A DNA stretch of 64,000 bases, taken from contig CANMPK010000001.1 in NCBI GenBank assembly GCA_947499725.1, positions 1,240,001-1,304,000 on the forward strand, written 5' to 3'. Positions 35,651-44,079 of the stretch are shown one piece after another. The notes under the pieces were generated by a model. That model did no database searches and was not told the DNA's origin. It saw only the letters and a list, made by a program, of their open reading frames with translations. Both the position numbers and the translations under genes were made by a program. The DNA is from an uncultured Paracoccaceae bacterium (GTDB lineage Bacteria > Pseudomonadota > Alphaproteobacteria > Rhodobacterales > Rhodobacteraceae). Every line of letters begins with the position of its first letter. The first letter of the stretch is position 1.

Positions 35651-36340
35651 TCAGATCAATAAAGGCGCTGGATCATCATCTATTGCGTCGAAAGGCTCGA
35701 TCAAATCAGGTCCACTCGACCGATTGGAATTCACTTTAGGATCAACGGGATAGAAGGAAAAATACGCTTCTGGCGCTTGTGTCATAAGGCTTGCAGCGCC
35801 ATGCCCGTCTTCGCCAAGCCATTTGCCCCAATCCTGTTGTGCAATCGGGACGGGCATTCGGTGATGCACGGCAGACATGGTTTCATTTGCACCAATCGTA
35901 ACAACCGCGCAGGTGCGGTGGGTTTCTTCGCCGCCTTGCCAATCTTGCCAGATGCCTGCCAAGGCGATGGTTTCATCGCTGTGAATGTACCAGGGCCAGC
36001 GTTTCCCAGCCTCGTCTTTTGTCCACTCATAATATCCTGTGACGGGAATCAAGCAGCGCCTTTCTCGACAAGCCTTTCTAAACGCAGGCTTTTCTGCAAT
36101 CGTTTCCGCCCGAGCATTGATGAGTAAAGGGCCATCTGTTGGCGTGTCATACCACGATGGCAAAAACCCCCAACGCATCGAAACCAGCTGGCGTGCGCCG
36201 TTTTCAGACTTCACAACATGGATTTGCGTGGTTGGGCAGGTGTTATAATTTGGCACGTCCGGCAGGTTGTTTGCAGGGCTTGCTGCAAACATTTGCGCCA
36301 TCGCGTCGCTGGGAACTGTTACGGCCAATCGTCCACACAT
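35651..36340 (-). CDS. SRAP-family abasic-site DNA protein (YedK/HMCES-like)
   Basis: This 229-residue protein starts MCGRLAV, so Cys2 becomes the N-terminal residue that crosslinks to abasic sites in single-stranded DNA and shields them. Other family marks are INARAETIAEKPAFRKACRERRCLIPVTGYYEW and the His in AVHHRMPVPI. A perfect CGTTA-GTT-TAACG repeat lies 3-15 nt before the start, where a ribosome site would be; no clear GGAG is seen. Confidence 0.9.
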   Translation of the reverse strand: MCGRLAVTVPSDAMAQMFAASPANNLPDVPNYNTCPTTQIHVVKSENGARQLVSMRWGFLPSWYDTPTDGPLLINARAETIAEKPAFRKACRERRCLIPVTGYYEWTKDEAGKRWPWYIHSDETIALAGIWQDWQGGEETHRTCAVVTIGANETMSAVHHRMPVPIAQQDWGKWLGEDGHGAASLMTQAPEAYFSFYPVDPKVNSNRSSGPDLIEPFDAIDDDPAPLLI

Positions 36341-36409
36341 GACGTTAGTTTAACGCCCCGATTTGGCTTGCCCAGTGCGCAGCCTTAATTTTTGAGAAAT
36401 GTGGCAATT

Positions 36410-36437
36410 GGTACGTTTCACCCGCTGAAATGTACAA
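36410..36437. repeat. Palindromic element with GTACRTTTCA arms, copy 2
   Basis: GTACGTTTCA (36411-36420), CCCGC, and TGAAATGTAC (36426-36435) form an inverted repeat that resembles the element at 28520-28554. It lies between DUF1992 and the SRAP gene. Confidence 0.5.
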
Positions 36438-36442
36438 TCGCA

Positions 36443-36748
36443 TTACCTATAAGATTTGCGCGCCATTTCGATCTTGGCATCCATCAGCGACATCTCTTTC
36501 ATGATCTCGCGTCGTCGGGTGCGATCACCGGTCTCGCGCAGCTCCGCCCGCAGCTTTTCCAACGCACGTGACAAAGACACAAACTCAGGCACGCCTCCGT
36601 TTTCTTTCACCAACCGATTGAGCATCGCATTTTCTGGATCATCTTCCTGTGGCAACGGTTTGCCCGAGCCTTGCAGGTTATCGAAATCTCCGTTGGCTTC
36701 AGCCTCGGCGATTTTTTGGTTGATGAGATCAATCAGCGGATGGTCCAT
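36443..36748 (-). CDS. DUF1992 (DnaJC28-like conserved domain) protein
   Basis: This 101-residue helical protein consists of the DUF1992 domain: DHPLIDLINQKIAEAEANGDFDN, the LQGSGKPLPQEDDPENAMLNRLVKENG segment and a charged C-terminal helix. The family is found in bacteria and at the end of eukaryotic DNAJC28; its role is unknown. No J-domain is present. It is on the same strand as the 5'-nucleotidase gene but is separated from it by a terminator. Confidence 0.88.
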   Translation of the reverse strand: MDHPLIDLINQKIAEAEANGDFDNLQGSGKPLPQEDDPENAMLNRLVKENGGVPEFVSLSRALEKLRAELRETGDRTRRREIMKEMSLMDAKIEMARKSYR

Positions 36749-36780
36749 GCGATCACTTTACTCAAGCGAGGCAATGAAGA

Positions 36781-36813
36781 AAAGAAAACCCCGCGCGTTT
36801 TCACGCACGGGGC
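36781..36813 (-). terminator. Terminator of the 5'-nucleotidase gene
   Basis: On the minus strand, CCCCGTGCG and CGCGCGGGG pair over nine base pairs (one G-U) around TGAAAA and are followed by TTTTCTTTTC. Confidence 0.88.
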
Positions 36814-36835
36814 CCAAACGTACAAAGGGGTACGC

Positions 36836-38416
36836 TTACTTCTTGGTGATACGTCCATCTGTGTACGGCGCGTATGGTGCGTTTGCAGCCAGATACTCTG
36901 CAGTCACATCTGCCAGATCAGGACCGTAGTCATAGGCGTTGTCCGCGTCGCGGAACATTTTGTAGCCGTCGCCACCACCACGCACATAGTTGTTGGATAC
37001 CAGACCGTAGGTTTTCGCCGGATCAATCGCGACCCATGCATCCCCTTCCATAACCAGAACATCAGACACGCGGCCTTCGAGCGGCGCGACAGACATATCG
37101 AAAGTAAATTTCAAGCCCGCAACCTGTGGGAAACGACCTTTGCCCTCTTCCACTTGAGAGACACCGTTTTCCAAAGCATCAATCACGGTTTGGCCAGAAA
37201 CCTGGAACGTGGACAGTGTGTTTTGGAAAGGCAGTACAGTCAGCACTTCGCCCATTGTGACTTCGCCTGCATCGATGGACGCACGCAGGCCACCACCGTT
37301 TTGGATTGCGATAGAGATGCCTTGATCTTTCACACGATCCAGCATCGCATCTGCAACGAGGTTACCGATGGAGCATTCCTCGGCACGACATACGTTGCGA
37401 TCACCCACGATCACATCGCTGGAATCCGCGACGACACGCTGTTTCATTTCTTCAATCGGCGCGCCCATTTCTGCGACGCGTGCGGCCATGTCTGCGTTAG
37501 GCTCGACAGACGCATCCAGCAAAATTGGCTCGCCAGCGGCGGATGTGACATTGCCCGCATCGTCAAACGAAAGCGTCACTTCGCCCACATATTTGGAATA
37601 GGCATAGGCCTGCACAACCGGAACATCGCCCACCATTGTTGGGTATGCGCCCTGGGCACGGTCAGATGTGTTGGACAGCAAAGTGTGAGAGTGACCGCCG
37701 ATCACGAGATCCAGACCTTTGACTTTCTCAGCAATTTCAAGGTCTTTTGGCAGACCAACGTGGGTCAGCGCGATGATGATGTTCACGCCTTCTGCTGTCA
37801 GCGCATCGACATCTGCTTGCAGGCTTTCGATTTCATCTTGGAAGACAACGTTATCGCCTGGGGAAGATGTATCGACCGTGTCTGTCGCCAGCGCGGAGAC
37901 GATGCCGATCTTTTGGCCGCCGACTTCGAGTACAACATGATCTGCAACTTTATCCTTCAGCAATGGCTCGGAGGTCAGATCAAGGTTGCCGGAGACAACT
38001 GGGAAAGACACGGAGTCGATAAAGGCTTTGAGTGCCGCTGGGCCATCGTCAAATTCGTGGTTGCCCACGGCCATGGCGTCATAGCCGATGGCTTCCATGA
38101 ATTCTGCTTCGGCTGCGCCTTTGTAGGTTGTGTAGAACAGAGACCCTTGGAACGGGTCGCCCGCGTCCAGAACCAACAGATTATCGTCGGCCATCTCGGC
38201 GCGCTTGGCGTCGATCAGGGTTTTGATACGTGCCACACCGCCAAAGCAAGAGCCCTCTGCCTCGCCTTCCGCATTACAGGTGGAGTCGTATTTGTTAATG
38301 GACTCAACACGGCTGTGAATGTCGTTTGTGTGCAGGATGGTCAGCTTATAGTCAGCTGCCGCTGCGCCTGCAGAGATCGCCAGAGCGGCCGCAGAGGTGA
38401 AAAGACGCGAGAACAT
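36836..38416 (-). CDS. ushA: Periplasmic 5'-nucleotidase / UDP-sugar hydrolase
   Basis: This 526-residue secreted metallophosphatase has a signal peptide (about 1-21, ending AGAAAA). The metal-binding motifs appear in order: ILHTNDIHSRV, VLDAGDPFQGS, VGNHEFDDG and VIGGHSHTLLS. The C-terminal substrate-binding domain (about 345-520) carries ISIAIQNGGGLRASI. It would strip phosphate from external nucleotides, which fits the nucleoside salvage operon at 54-58.5 kb. One unusual feature is a Cys pair near residue 45-57 (STCNAEGEAEGSCFGG), likely a disulfide. Confidence 0.9.
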   Translation of the reverse strand: MFSRLFTSAAALAISAGAAAADYKLTILHTNDIHSRVESINKYDSTCNAEGEAEGSCFGGVARIKTLIDAKRAEMADDNLLVLDAGDPFQGSLFYTTYKGAAEAEFMEAIGYDAMAVGNHEFDDGPAALKAFIDSVSFPVVSGNLDLTSEPLLKDKVADHVVLEVGGQKIGIVSALATDTVDTSSPGDNVVFQDEIESLQADVDALTAEGVNIIIALTHVGLPKDLEIAEKVKGLDLVIGGHSHTLLSNTSDRAQGAYPTMVGDVPVVQAYAYSKYVGEVTLSFDDAGNVTSAAGEPILLDASVEPNADMAARVAEMGAPIEEMKQRVVADSSDVIVGDRNVCRAEECSIGNLVADAMLDRVKDQGISIAIQNGGGLRASIDAGEVTMGEVLTVLPFQNTLSTFQVSGQTVIDALENGVSQVEEGKGRFPQVAGLKFTFDMSVAPLEGRVSDVLVMEGDAWVAIDPAKTYGLVSNNYVRGGGDGYKMFRDADNAYDYGPDLADVTAEYLAANAPYAPYTDGRITKK

Positions 38417-38890
38417 AGCGTTTTCCTTTCAGTTCGTCTTTGAAGGTTTGGTCAAAATTTTCCCTAAGAGTAAAATCTCTCTTGGGGCGCGTAGTAAAGT
38501 TTTTTCGGTAACAGGATCATGACATCATGAAGGGCTTGCCTTCGAATTTCGCCTAAATATCGGTGACGCCCGTGTACGGTTTGTGTCGAAAAATCGTATT
38601 CCTTTGTACGTTAACCCTTATTAACGCTGATTTTCTGAGAGGCTCGGTGTTTCGGGTTGGAAAATGCGCCGGAAAAAAGTGAGCAAATTATCGCCAATAT
38701 TCGGAAAGGGTGACGTAAGGGCAGATGAAAAAATGGGCACGCCGAAAAAGCTCTATTTTGAGATATCCAGATGTGCGATGCGCGAATCTCTGTGACGGTC
38801 AGCTCCCTTTCTTTCGCGCGCTTGTTTCTTTGCCTGTTTTGCAAGGAAACTGGCCTTGACCTAGAGGCGGATGCGTCGCATCACGCTGGC
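38417..38890. other. 474-bp intergenic region between ushA and DUF952
   Basis: No gene or RNA is recognised. It must hold the divergent promoters of ushA and the DUF952-pyrD-arsC unit. The one motif I can name is GTTAAC-CCTT-ATTAAC at 38610-38625, of the same shape as the one at 28451-28466. TTGACC near 38854 could be part of the pyrD-unit promoter. Confidence 0.55.
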
Positions 38891-39232
38891 ATGCTGATTT
38901 TCAAGATATTCCATGACGCTGAATGGGCTGAATTACAGACCAAAGGCGAAACGCTCGGGGCGCCGGTGGATCTGGCGGACGGGTTCGTGCATTTTTCCAC
39001 GGCAACTCAGGTTGCTGAAACGGCTGCGAAGCATTTTGCGGGAGCTGAAGGGCTTTGGCTTTTAGCGTTTGAGGCGGATGACATGGGCGATGCGCTGAAA
39101 TGGGAGGTTTCGCGCGGTGGCGCAGAGTTCCCGCATCTGTATCGGTCTCTGCGTTTGGATGAGGTTTTGTGGGCCAAGCCCCTGCCCGTTGAAAGCGGCA
39201 TGCATCAATTTCCAACGGAGGCAGGCGTATGA
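38891..39232 (+). CDS. DUF952 family protein
   Basis: This 113-residue protein fits DUF952: [13 protein letters not shown], the [19 protein letters not shown] segment with its conserved His, and [19 protein letters not shown]. The fold is related to ADP-ribosyl transferases, but a function is not established. I chose the ATG at 38891, which gives the usual N-terminus; the ribosome site is weak. Its stop overlaps pyrD by 4 nt (ATGA). Confidence 0.87.
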   Translation: MLIFKIFHDAEWAELQTKGETLGAPVDLADGFVHFSTATQVAETAAKHFAGAEGLWLLAFEADDMGDALKWEVSRGGAEFPHLYRSLRLDEVLWAKPLPVESGMHQFPTEAGV

Positions 39233-40287
39233 ATTTTCTAGAAAAAATCGGGATGCCTTTGTTGCATAAGGTCGATCCAGAAAAGGCACATGGGTTGGCG
39301 ATCAACGCCTTGCAATTGGGCGCTGCAGCCTCGCCAGGCTTGGTGACATCCGCGCGTTTGCGCACACATTTTGCCGGCTTGGATTTGCCAAACCCCGTTG
39401 GCCTGGCCGCAGGTTTTGACAAGAACGCGACAGCCTTGTTGGGTTTGTCTCGCGCTGGCTTTGGCTTCTTTGAAGTCGGCGCCGCGACGCCGCGGCCGCA
39501 GCCAGGCAATCCGAAACCGCGTTTGTTTCGCCTGACGGAAGATCAAGCAGCGATCAACCGATTTGGGTTTAACAATGATGGAATGGAAGCGATTTCAGCC
39601 CGTCTTTCGCATCGCCCTAAGGATGCAGTGATTGGCTTGAATTTGGGGGCCAATAAGGATTCCGAGGATCGTGCGGCGGATTTTGCCAAAGTACTGGCCC
39701 ATTGCGGAACACATTTGGATTTTGCGACGGTGAATGTCAGCTCTCCGAACACTGAAAAGCTGCGTGATTTGCAGGGTAAAGCCGCGTTGTCTGCTTTGTT
39801 GGCGGGCGTTATGGAGGCGCGCGCTGGTTTGGATCGGAAGATCCCAGTGTTCTTGAAAATTGCACCTGATTTGACAGCAGATGAGCTGGCCGAGATTGCA
39901 GAAGTCGCTTTGGAAAGCGGTCTGGATGCGATCATTGCAACAAACACGACGCTGGATCGCGAAGGACTGCGCTCGGCGCATCGTGACGAAAAAGGCGGCT
40001 TGTCTGGCGCGCCTTTGTTTGAAAAATCCACTCGCGTTTTGGCGCAGCTGTCAAAATTGACCGAAGGAAAACTACCTTTGGTGGGCGTAGGCGGCGTGTC
40101 CAATGCCGAGCAAGCGTACACAAAGATACTGGCCGGCGCGTCAGTCGTACAACTTTATACGGCGTTGGTGTATGGCGGTCTGTCGATGGTAGAAGACATC
40201 GTGCGAGGGCTGGATGAACTGTTGGCGCGTGATGGGTTTGCCAATGTCGCAGAGGCGGTTGGCACGAAAAGAGAGGACTGGCTTTGA
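39229..40287 (+). CDS. pyrD: Dihydroorotate dehydrogenase (quinone), class 2
   Basis: This 352-residue membrane-associated flavoprotein oxidises dihydroorotate to orotate in pyrimidine synthesis and passes electrons to quinone. FMN and substrate regions are visible: [39 protein letters not shown] with the catalytic Ser of class 2, and [20 protein letters not shown]. It is translationally coupled to DUF952 upstream and arsC downstream (TTGA). Confidence 0.95.
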   Translation: MNFLEKIGMPLLHKVDPEKAHGLAINALQLGAAASPGLVTSARLRTHFAGLDLPNPVGLAAGFDKNATALLGLSRAGFGFFEVGAATPRPQPGNPKPRLFRLTEDQAAINRFGFNNDGMEAISARLSHRPKDAVIGLNLGANKDSEDRAADFAKVLAHCGTHLDFATVNVSSPNTEKLRDLQGKAALSALLAGVMEARAGLDRKIPVFLKIAPDLTADELAEIAEVALESGLDAIIATNTTLDREGLRSAHRDEKGGLSGAPLFEKSTRVLAQLSKLTEGKLPLVGVGGVSNAEQAYTKILAGASVVQLYTALVYGGLSMVEDIVRGLDELLARDGFANVAEAVGTKREDWL

Positions 40288-40622
40288 CTGTAATCTGGCA
40301 TAACCCGCGGTGTTCTAAATCTCGCGAGACTTTGGCTTTGGTGCAAGAACGCGGTGACGTCACAGTCCGAAAATATCTAGAAGATGTGCCCTCTGAAACA
40401 GAGCTGCGCGAGGTGATTGCGCTTCTCGGTATCAAGCCAATTGATTTGGTACGTCGCGGAGAACAAGCATTCAAAGACAGCGATCTTACGAAAGATAGCG
40501 CCGATGATGACCTGATCGCGGCGATGCTGGCAGAACCAAAGTTGATCGAACGCCCTGTTGTTTTGGCCAATGGTCAGGCGCGGATCGGTCGCCCGCCTGT
40601 CTCGGTTTTGGACATCCTTTAA
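40284..40622 (+). CDS. arsC: Arsenate reductase (glutaredoxin-dependent)
   Basis: This 112-residue enzyme has the ArsC motif [13 protein letters not shown] (Cys10) and [17 protein letters not shown] with the Arg residues of the active site. It starts with TTG at 40284, overlapping the pyrD stop. No other ars gene is nearby, so a general reductase role is as likely as arsenic resistance. Its stop shares four bases with the convergent MATE gene. Confidence 0.88.
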   Translation: MTVIWHNPRCSKSRETLALVQERGDVTVRKYLEDVPSETELREVIALLGIKPIDLVRRGEQAFKDSDLTKDSADDDLIAAMLAEPKLIERPVVLANGQARIGRPPVSVLDIL

Positions 40623-41938
40623 GCCACGGATCTTTCTAGCGCGGGATAGCGTGCCCCAAGGGTGATGCCCCGCGCTACGAAAGAAATAACCAAAGCGGCC
40701 CAAAGGCCGTGATTGCCCCAAAGTGGGATGAGCGCCAGAACAGCGATGACATAGATGATGGCACTTAGGATCATCATATTTCGCATGTCTTTGCCCTGCG
40801 TTGCGCCGATAAATATACCATCAAGCATCCAGGCTGCGCAGCCTAAGATGGGTGCGGCGACCATCCAAGGCAGATAGCGCAGCGCGTCTGCCTGCACCTC
40901 GGTGGATTTCGCCATGACCCCAATCAACCAAGGGCCCAAAAGCGCAAAAGCAATGGCAAGGCTAACGCAGGTTGTGGCGCCCCAAAAGCTGCACATCACT
41001 GCAGATTTACGCAGACGCGCGGTATCTTTGCGCCCGATGGCGCGGGCGATAAGCGCTTCGGCCGCAAAGGCAAAACCGTCCATCGCGTAGGCGGTGATAT
41101 AGGTAAATTGGATCAAGACCTCGTTGGCAGCGAGGGTCACATCGCCAAATTGCGCGCCTAGAAAAACAAAGCTGGAAAAGATCGCCATCAGGATGGCCGA
41201 TCGGATTAGGATATCGGCGTTGAGCAAGCCCATTCGGATCAGCTTGGCACGGTCAAAAACACGCGCCCAGTTGCGCCATTCGAGATTTTCAAAGGCGTCG
41301 CGACACAGGTAAAGCCCCAGCCCTGCCCCAAGGATTTCGGCGATCACTGTGGCAATGGCCACGCCCTCAACGCCCCACCCCAGCCCCAGAACAAACCACA
41401 GATCCAACAGGATATTGGCGCCGTTCATAACAAGCTGCACCCAGAACACGCCAGTGGTGCGCTCCATCGCAACCAGCCAGCCCGTACAGGCATATACGGC
41501 AATCGCAGCAGGTGCTGTCCATATCCGTATAGAAAGGTACGCCTTGGCCAATTCTTCAACTTCAGCCGAGGCTGGCGACAATGCAAAAGCGCCAGCAAAG
41601 ATCAGGGGCTGCATCAGGATCAACAAGAGACCACCAGCCAGCGCGATCAGCATGGCTCGGGTCAGGTTTGCGGAGACCTCCGCCTGATCGCCCGCGCCCA
41701 CGGCCTGCCCGACGAGGCCCGCGGTGCCCATACGCAAAAACCCGAAGATCCAATAGACCGATGAAAGGATTATTGCCCCCATCGCCACGGCCCCAATCGG
41801 GGCCGCCTCGCCCAATTGACCAACCACGCCGACATCCACTGCGCCCAAAATCGGCACAGTGGCGTTGGACAGCACCACAGGTAGCGCGATTTTGAGGATG
41901 CGCTTGTGCGTGATGGGTTGTGGGCTGTCGGCGCGCAT
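40619..41938 (-). CDS. MATE-family efflux protein (DinF-like)
   Basis: This 439-residue membrane protein has about 12 segments and belongs to the DinF branch: ITHKRILKIALPVVLSNATVPILGAVD at the start, FLRMGTAGLVGQAVGAGD, and AAEALIARAIGRKD after the midpoint. It is only distantly related to the MATE protein at 21610-22983. The DinF branch exports cationic or oxidising compounds. Two thioesterase genes lie just upstream on the same strand, 7 nt apart, so the three may share a transcript. Confidence 0.88.
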   Translation of the reverse strand: MRADSPQPITHKRILKIALPVVLSNATVPILGAVDVGVVGQLGEAAPIGAVAMGAIILSSVYWIFGFLRMGTAGLVGQAVGAGDQAEVSANLTRAMLIALAGGLLLILMQPLIFAGAFALSPASAEVEELAKAYLSIRIWTAPAAIAVYACTGWLVAMERTTGVFWVQLVMNGANILLDLWFVLGLGWGVEGVAIATVIAEILGAGLGLYLCRDAFENLEWRNWARVFDRAKLIRMGLLNADILIRSAILMAIFSSFVFLGAQFGDVTLAANEVLIQFTYITAYAMDGFAFAAEALIARAIGRKDTARLRKSAVMCSFWGATTCVSLAIAFALLGPWLIGVMAKSTEVQADALRYLPWMVAAPILGCAAWMLDGIFIGATQGKDMRNMMILSAIIYVIAVLALIPLWGNHGLWAALVISFVARGITLGARYPALERSVA

Positions 41939-41945
41939 AAAAGCC

Positions 41946-42467
41946 TTACTCTGGGTTCGTTTTAGGCTGATCCCGCATCACAAAATGGCCCGTGCCTTGC
42001 GCGAACAAACGGCTTCGATTGTCTTGCCAGGCTTCTACATAAACCGAGGCATATCGCCGGCCAGATCGGTTGATTTTGGCGCGGGCATAGGCATCGCGCG
42101 GAAGGCCGGATCGCAGGTAATCAATTGAAAAGTCGATGGTTTTTGGCAGGCGCGGCAGGTGTCCTGCTTCGATCTGATCCAAAGACAGAGTGCCATCTTC
42201 CATGTCTTGCCAAAGACGCGACCAACTTAGCCCTATCTGGGCTGTCATTTCGAGAAAGGCCGCTGTGGCTCCGCCGTGTAGAGCTGGCAGAGAGGGGTTG
42301 CCGATATTGCTCTCTTGATAGGTCATGATGGCGGTTAATTCGTCACCTCGGCGATCGAAATGCACGCCTAGAAACTGAGAATAGGGAATCGATTGAACCA
42401 GCGCATTCAACGCGGCGTCGCGACGTTGTTTGATGACTTGTACGGGTTCTGGACGCTTACGGTTCAT
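41946..42467 (-). CDS. PaaI-like hotdog thioesterase 1
   Basis: This 173-residue protein has a single hotdog domain with IGNPSLPALHGGATAAFLEMTAQIG (His and Gly of the active site) and a later IDFSIDYLRSGLPRDAYARAKI strand. It would hydrolyse an acyl-CoA of unknown kind. Its ATG overlaps the stop of the second thioesterase gene (4 nt), so the pair may form a heteromeric enzyme. Confidence 0.87.
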   Translation of the reverse strand: MNRKRPEPVQVIKQRRDAALNALVQSIPYSQFLGVHFDRRGDELTAIMTYQESNIGNPSLPALHGGATAAFLEMTAQIGLSWSRLWQDMEDGTLSLDQIEAGHLPRLPKTIDFSIDYLRSGLPRDAYARAKINRSGRRYASVYVEAWQDNRSRLFAQGTGHFVMRDQPKTNPE

Positions 42468-42889
42468 GATTTCATCTCCGCAGTAAAGGCCCCAGTGGCT
42501 GTGGCAACGGGATGGTCAGGATCATCGTCATAGCTTTTTGCCCGCACAAAGGCGACAGTTCGGGTCACGTGGTAAACTTCTGCTTTGGAGCGCAGCGTTT
42601 GCCCCGGCACAGCAGCGCGCATGTAATCGATGCGCAAATCTAAGGTGGCTGTCATCGTCGAAAGCTGTGGGTGCGCGAAGACCGCAGCGCCGCAGCACGT
42701 ATCCAGAAGGGCCGAAACTGCTCCACCAGAAATGACCTTTGTTTCCGGGTCGCCAATAAAGCGTTCATCATAGGGCATGTGCACCTCTGCGGCGCCTTCT
42801 TTTATATCAATCAATTGCATGTCCAATGCTTGTGCATGGGGCAATGCATGAAGGAACTCTCTTGCGAAATTCAACGGTTTGTCTGACAC
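42464..42889 (-). CDS. PaaI-like hotdog thioesterase 2
   Basis: This 141-residue protein also has one hotdog domain: DERFIGDPETKVISGGAVSALLDTCCGAAV and TLDLRIDYMRAAVPGQTLRSKAEV. In the place of the usual HGG it reads SGG, so the catalytic His is missing while its coupled partner (41946-42467) keeps it. That suggests a heteromeric pair in which this subunit supplies other residues. It lies 102 nt from the divergent MerR gene. Confidence 0.85.
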   Translation of the reverse strand: MSDKPLNFAREFLHALPHAQALDMQLIDIKEGAAEVHMPYDERFIGDPETKVISGGAVSALLDTCCGAAVFAHPQLSTMTATLDLRIDYMRAAVPGQTLRSKAEVYHVTRTVAFVRAKSYDDDPDHPVATATGAFTAEMKS

Positions 42890-42991
42890 CTGTATCCCCT
42901 TTTTGGGCTATAAGAAGAAAACTTGTTTTCACGCACGACGGTTGCCCTCCCGAATTTTGCTGCCTAAATTCCCAGTAAGGGAGACAGAGAT

Positions 42992-43357
42992 ATGACTACC
43001 GAGCGTCTTAGCTTTAAAGAAATGTGCGCCAAGTTTGACGTAACGCCAAGAACTTTGCGTTATTACGAATATATTGAGCTTCTGCAACCCGAGCGCGAGG
43101 TCCGTTCGCGGTTCTATGGAGCGCGTGAAATCGCTCGCATGACTTTGATCCTGCGAGGGCGTAAATTTGGCATGAAACTTGAAGATTTGCGCCAATGGTT
43201 GTTGATCTATGACAACGAAGGCAGCGAAGCGCAGTTGAAGGCCTTTGTGGGTGTTGCCGATCGCCAATTGGAGGAATTGAACGATCAACGCCAACAATTG
43301 GACGAAGCAATTGCCGAGCTCGAGAGCCTGCGAGAGACCGCCGTTAAAAATATTTAA
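42992..43357 (+). CDS. MerR-family regulator 1 of the beta-oxidation locus
   Basis: This 121-residue protein has a MerR helix-turn-helix: SFKEMCAKFDVTPRTLRYYEYIELLQPER, then the wing and IARMTLILRGRKFGMKLEDLRQWL, followed by a C-terminal coiled coil (about 85-118). It has no cysteine cluster for metal or redox sensing. It is a paralogue of the protein at 43644-44045, and both precede acyl-CoA genes, so control of fatty-acid oxidation is inferred. AAGGGAG precedes the ATG. Confidence 0.87.
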   Translation: MTTERLSFKEMCAKFDVTPRTLRYYEYIELLQPEREVRSRFYGAREIARMTLILRGRKFGMKLEDLRQWLLIYDNEGSEAQLKAFVGVADRQLEELNDQRQQLDEAIAELESLRETAVKNI

Positions 43358-43392
43358 GGGGCTCTGCCCTACACTTTATTGACGACTGAATT

Positions 43393-43440
43393 GGCTCTGG
43401 GCGATCTTTTGTGATTCTATTTTTGATCGCCTAGAGAGCC
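43393..43440 (+). terminator. Stem-loop downstream of MerR 1
   Basis: GGCTCTGGGCGATC (43393-43406) pairs with GATCGCC and AGAGCC (43425-43440) with one small interruption; TTTC follows. It likely ends the first MerR message. Confidence 0.55.
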
Positions 43441-43485
43441 TTTCAAACCCATATTCTTCTGGTGACACGCATCGACGTGTCCAAA

Positions 43486-43572
43486 TGACGTAACGTCCAA
43501 ATCGAGACTACTATCCTTACGTATAGTAGCGTTACGTAAACTAATAATTGACGTAAGGTATTAGTTACGTAA
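43486..43572 (+). promoter_or_regulatory. Cluster of five ACGTA motifs before the acyl-CoA dehydrogenase operon
   Basis: TGACGTAA (43486-43493), TTACGTAT (43517-43524), TTACGTAA (43532-43539), TGACGTAA (43549-43556) and TTACGTAA (43565-43572) lie upstream of the second MerR gene. The last four centres are 15-17 bp apart. MerR-family LiuR regulators of acyl-CoA catabolism are known to bind ACGT-containing palindromes, so these are candidate operators. Confidence 0.6.
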
Positions 43573-43643
43573 GCTGACAAAACTCCTGTAACCATACCCA
43601 GAGCTTCACGGCTTTGAGGTGCGCAGCACGTAGTAGGTGTAAT

Positions 43644-44045
43644 ATGTCAGATGACCAAATGACGATCCGCGAGATGTGTGACAGTTTCAGCGTCACGCCA
43701 CGCACGCTTCGGTTTTACGAGGCGAAGGAACTTCTGTTCCCAATCCGTGAAGGCCAAAAACGCCTGTTCACGCGCCGCGATCGCGCGCGGCTAAAGCTGA
43801 TTTTGCGCGGCAAGCGCTTTGGCTTTTCTTTAGAACAAATCCGCCAACTGTTGAACCTGTATGACCTAGGGGATCAGCAACACACCCAGCTGACCGAGAC
43901 CTATTCGATCGCAAAAGATCGATTGATGGAGCTGGAACGCCAGCGCGACGAGCTGGACGAGGCAATTGGCGACTTAAAACAACAACTTAAGTGGGGCGAC
44001 AAGATGATCGCCTCACTGAAGCAATCCAAAAAAGCGGCTGAATAG
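43644..44045 (+). CDS. MerR-family regulator 2 of the beta-oxidation locus
   Basis: This 133-residue protein has the MerR domain [27 protein letters not shown], with [28 protein letters not shown] in its second half and a C-terminal coiled coil [25 protein letters not shown]. It lacks effector cysteines. The ATG at 43644 follows TAGGTG. It is 34 nt before the acyl-CoA dehydrogenase gene and downstream of five ACGTA motifs, so it probably regulates itself and the operon. Confidence 0.88.
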   Translation: MSDDQMTIREMCDSFSVTPRTLRFYEAKELLFPIREGQKRLFTRRDRARLKLILRGKRFGFSLEQIRQLLNLYDLGDQQHTQLTETYSIAKDRLMELERQRDELDEAIGDLKQQLKWGDKMIASLKQSKKAAE

Positions 44046-44079
44046 GCTGCAAGCTATTACGAAAACCCGGAGGAAATTC

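Noticed and set aside
36671-38443. 590-codon open frame on the plus strand opposite ushA
   Set aside because: It is antisense to a gene with clear metal motifs and a signal peptide, has no recognisable domain and is rich in His, Cys and Arg as expected for a shadow frame.
38771-38890. Longer start of the DUF952 gene
   Set aside because: The extra 40 residues (Cys/Leu/Phe-rich) do not belong to the family, which begins at ATG 38891.
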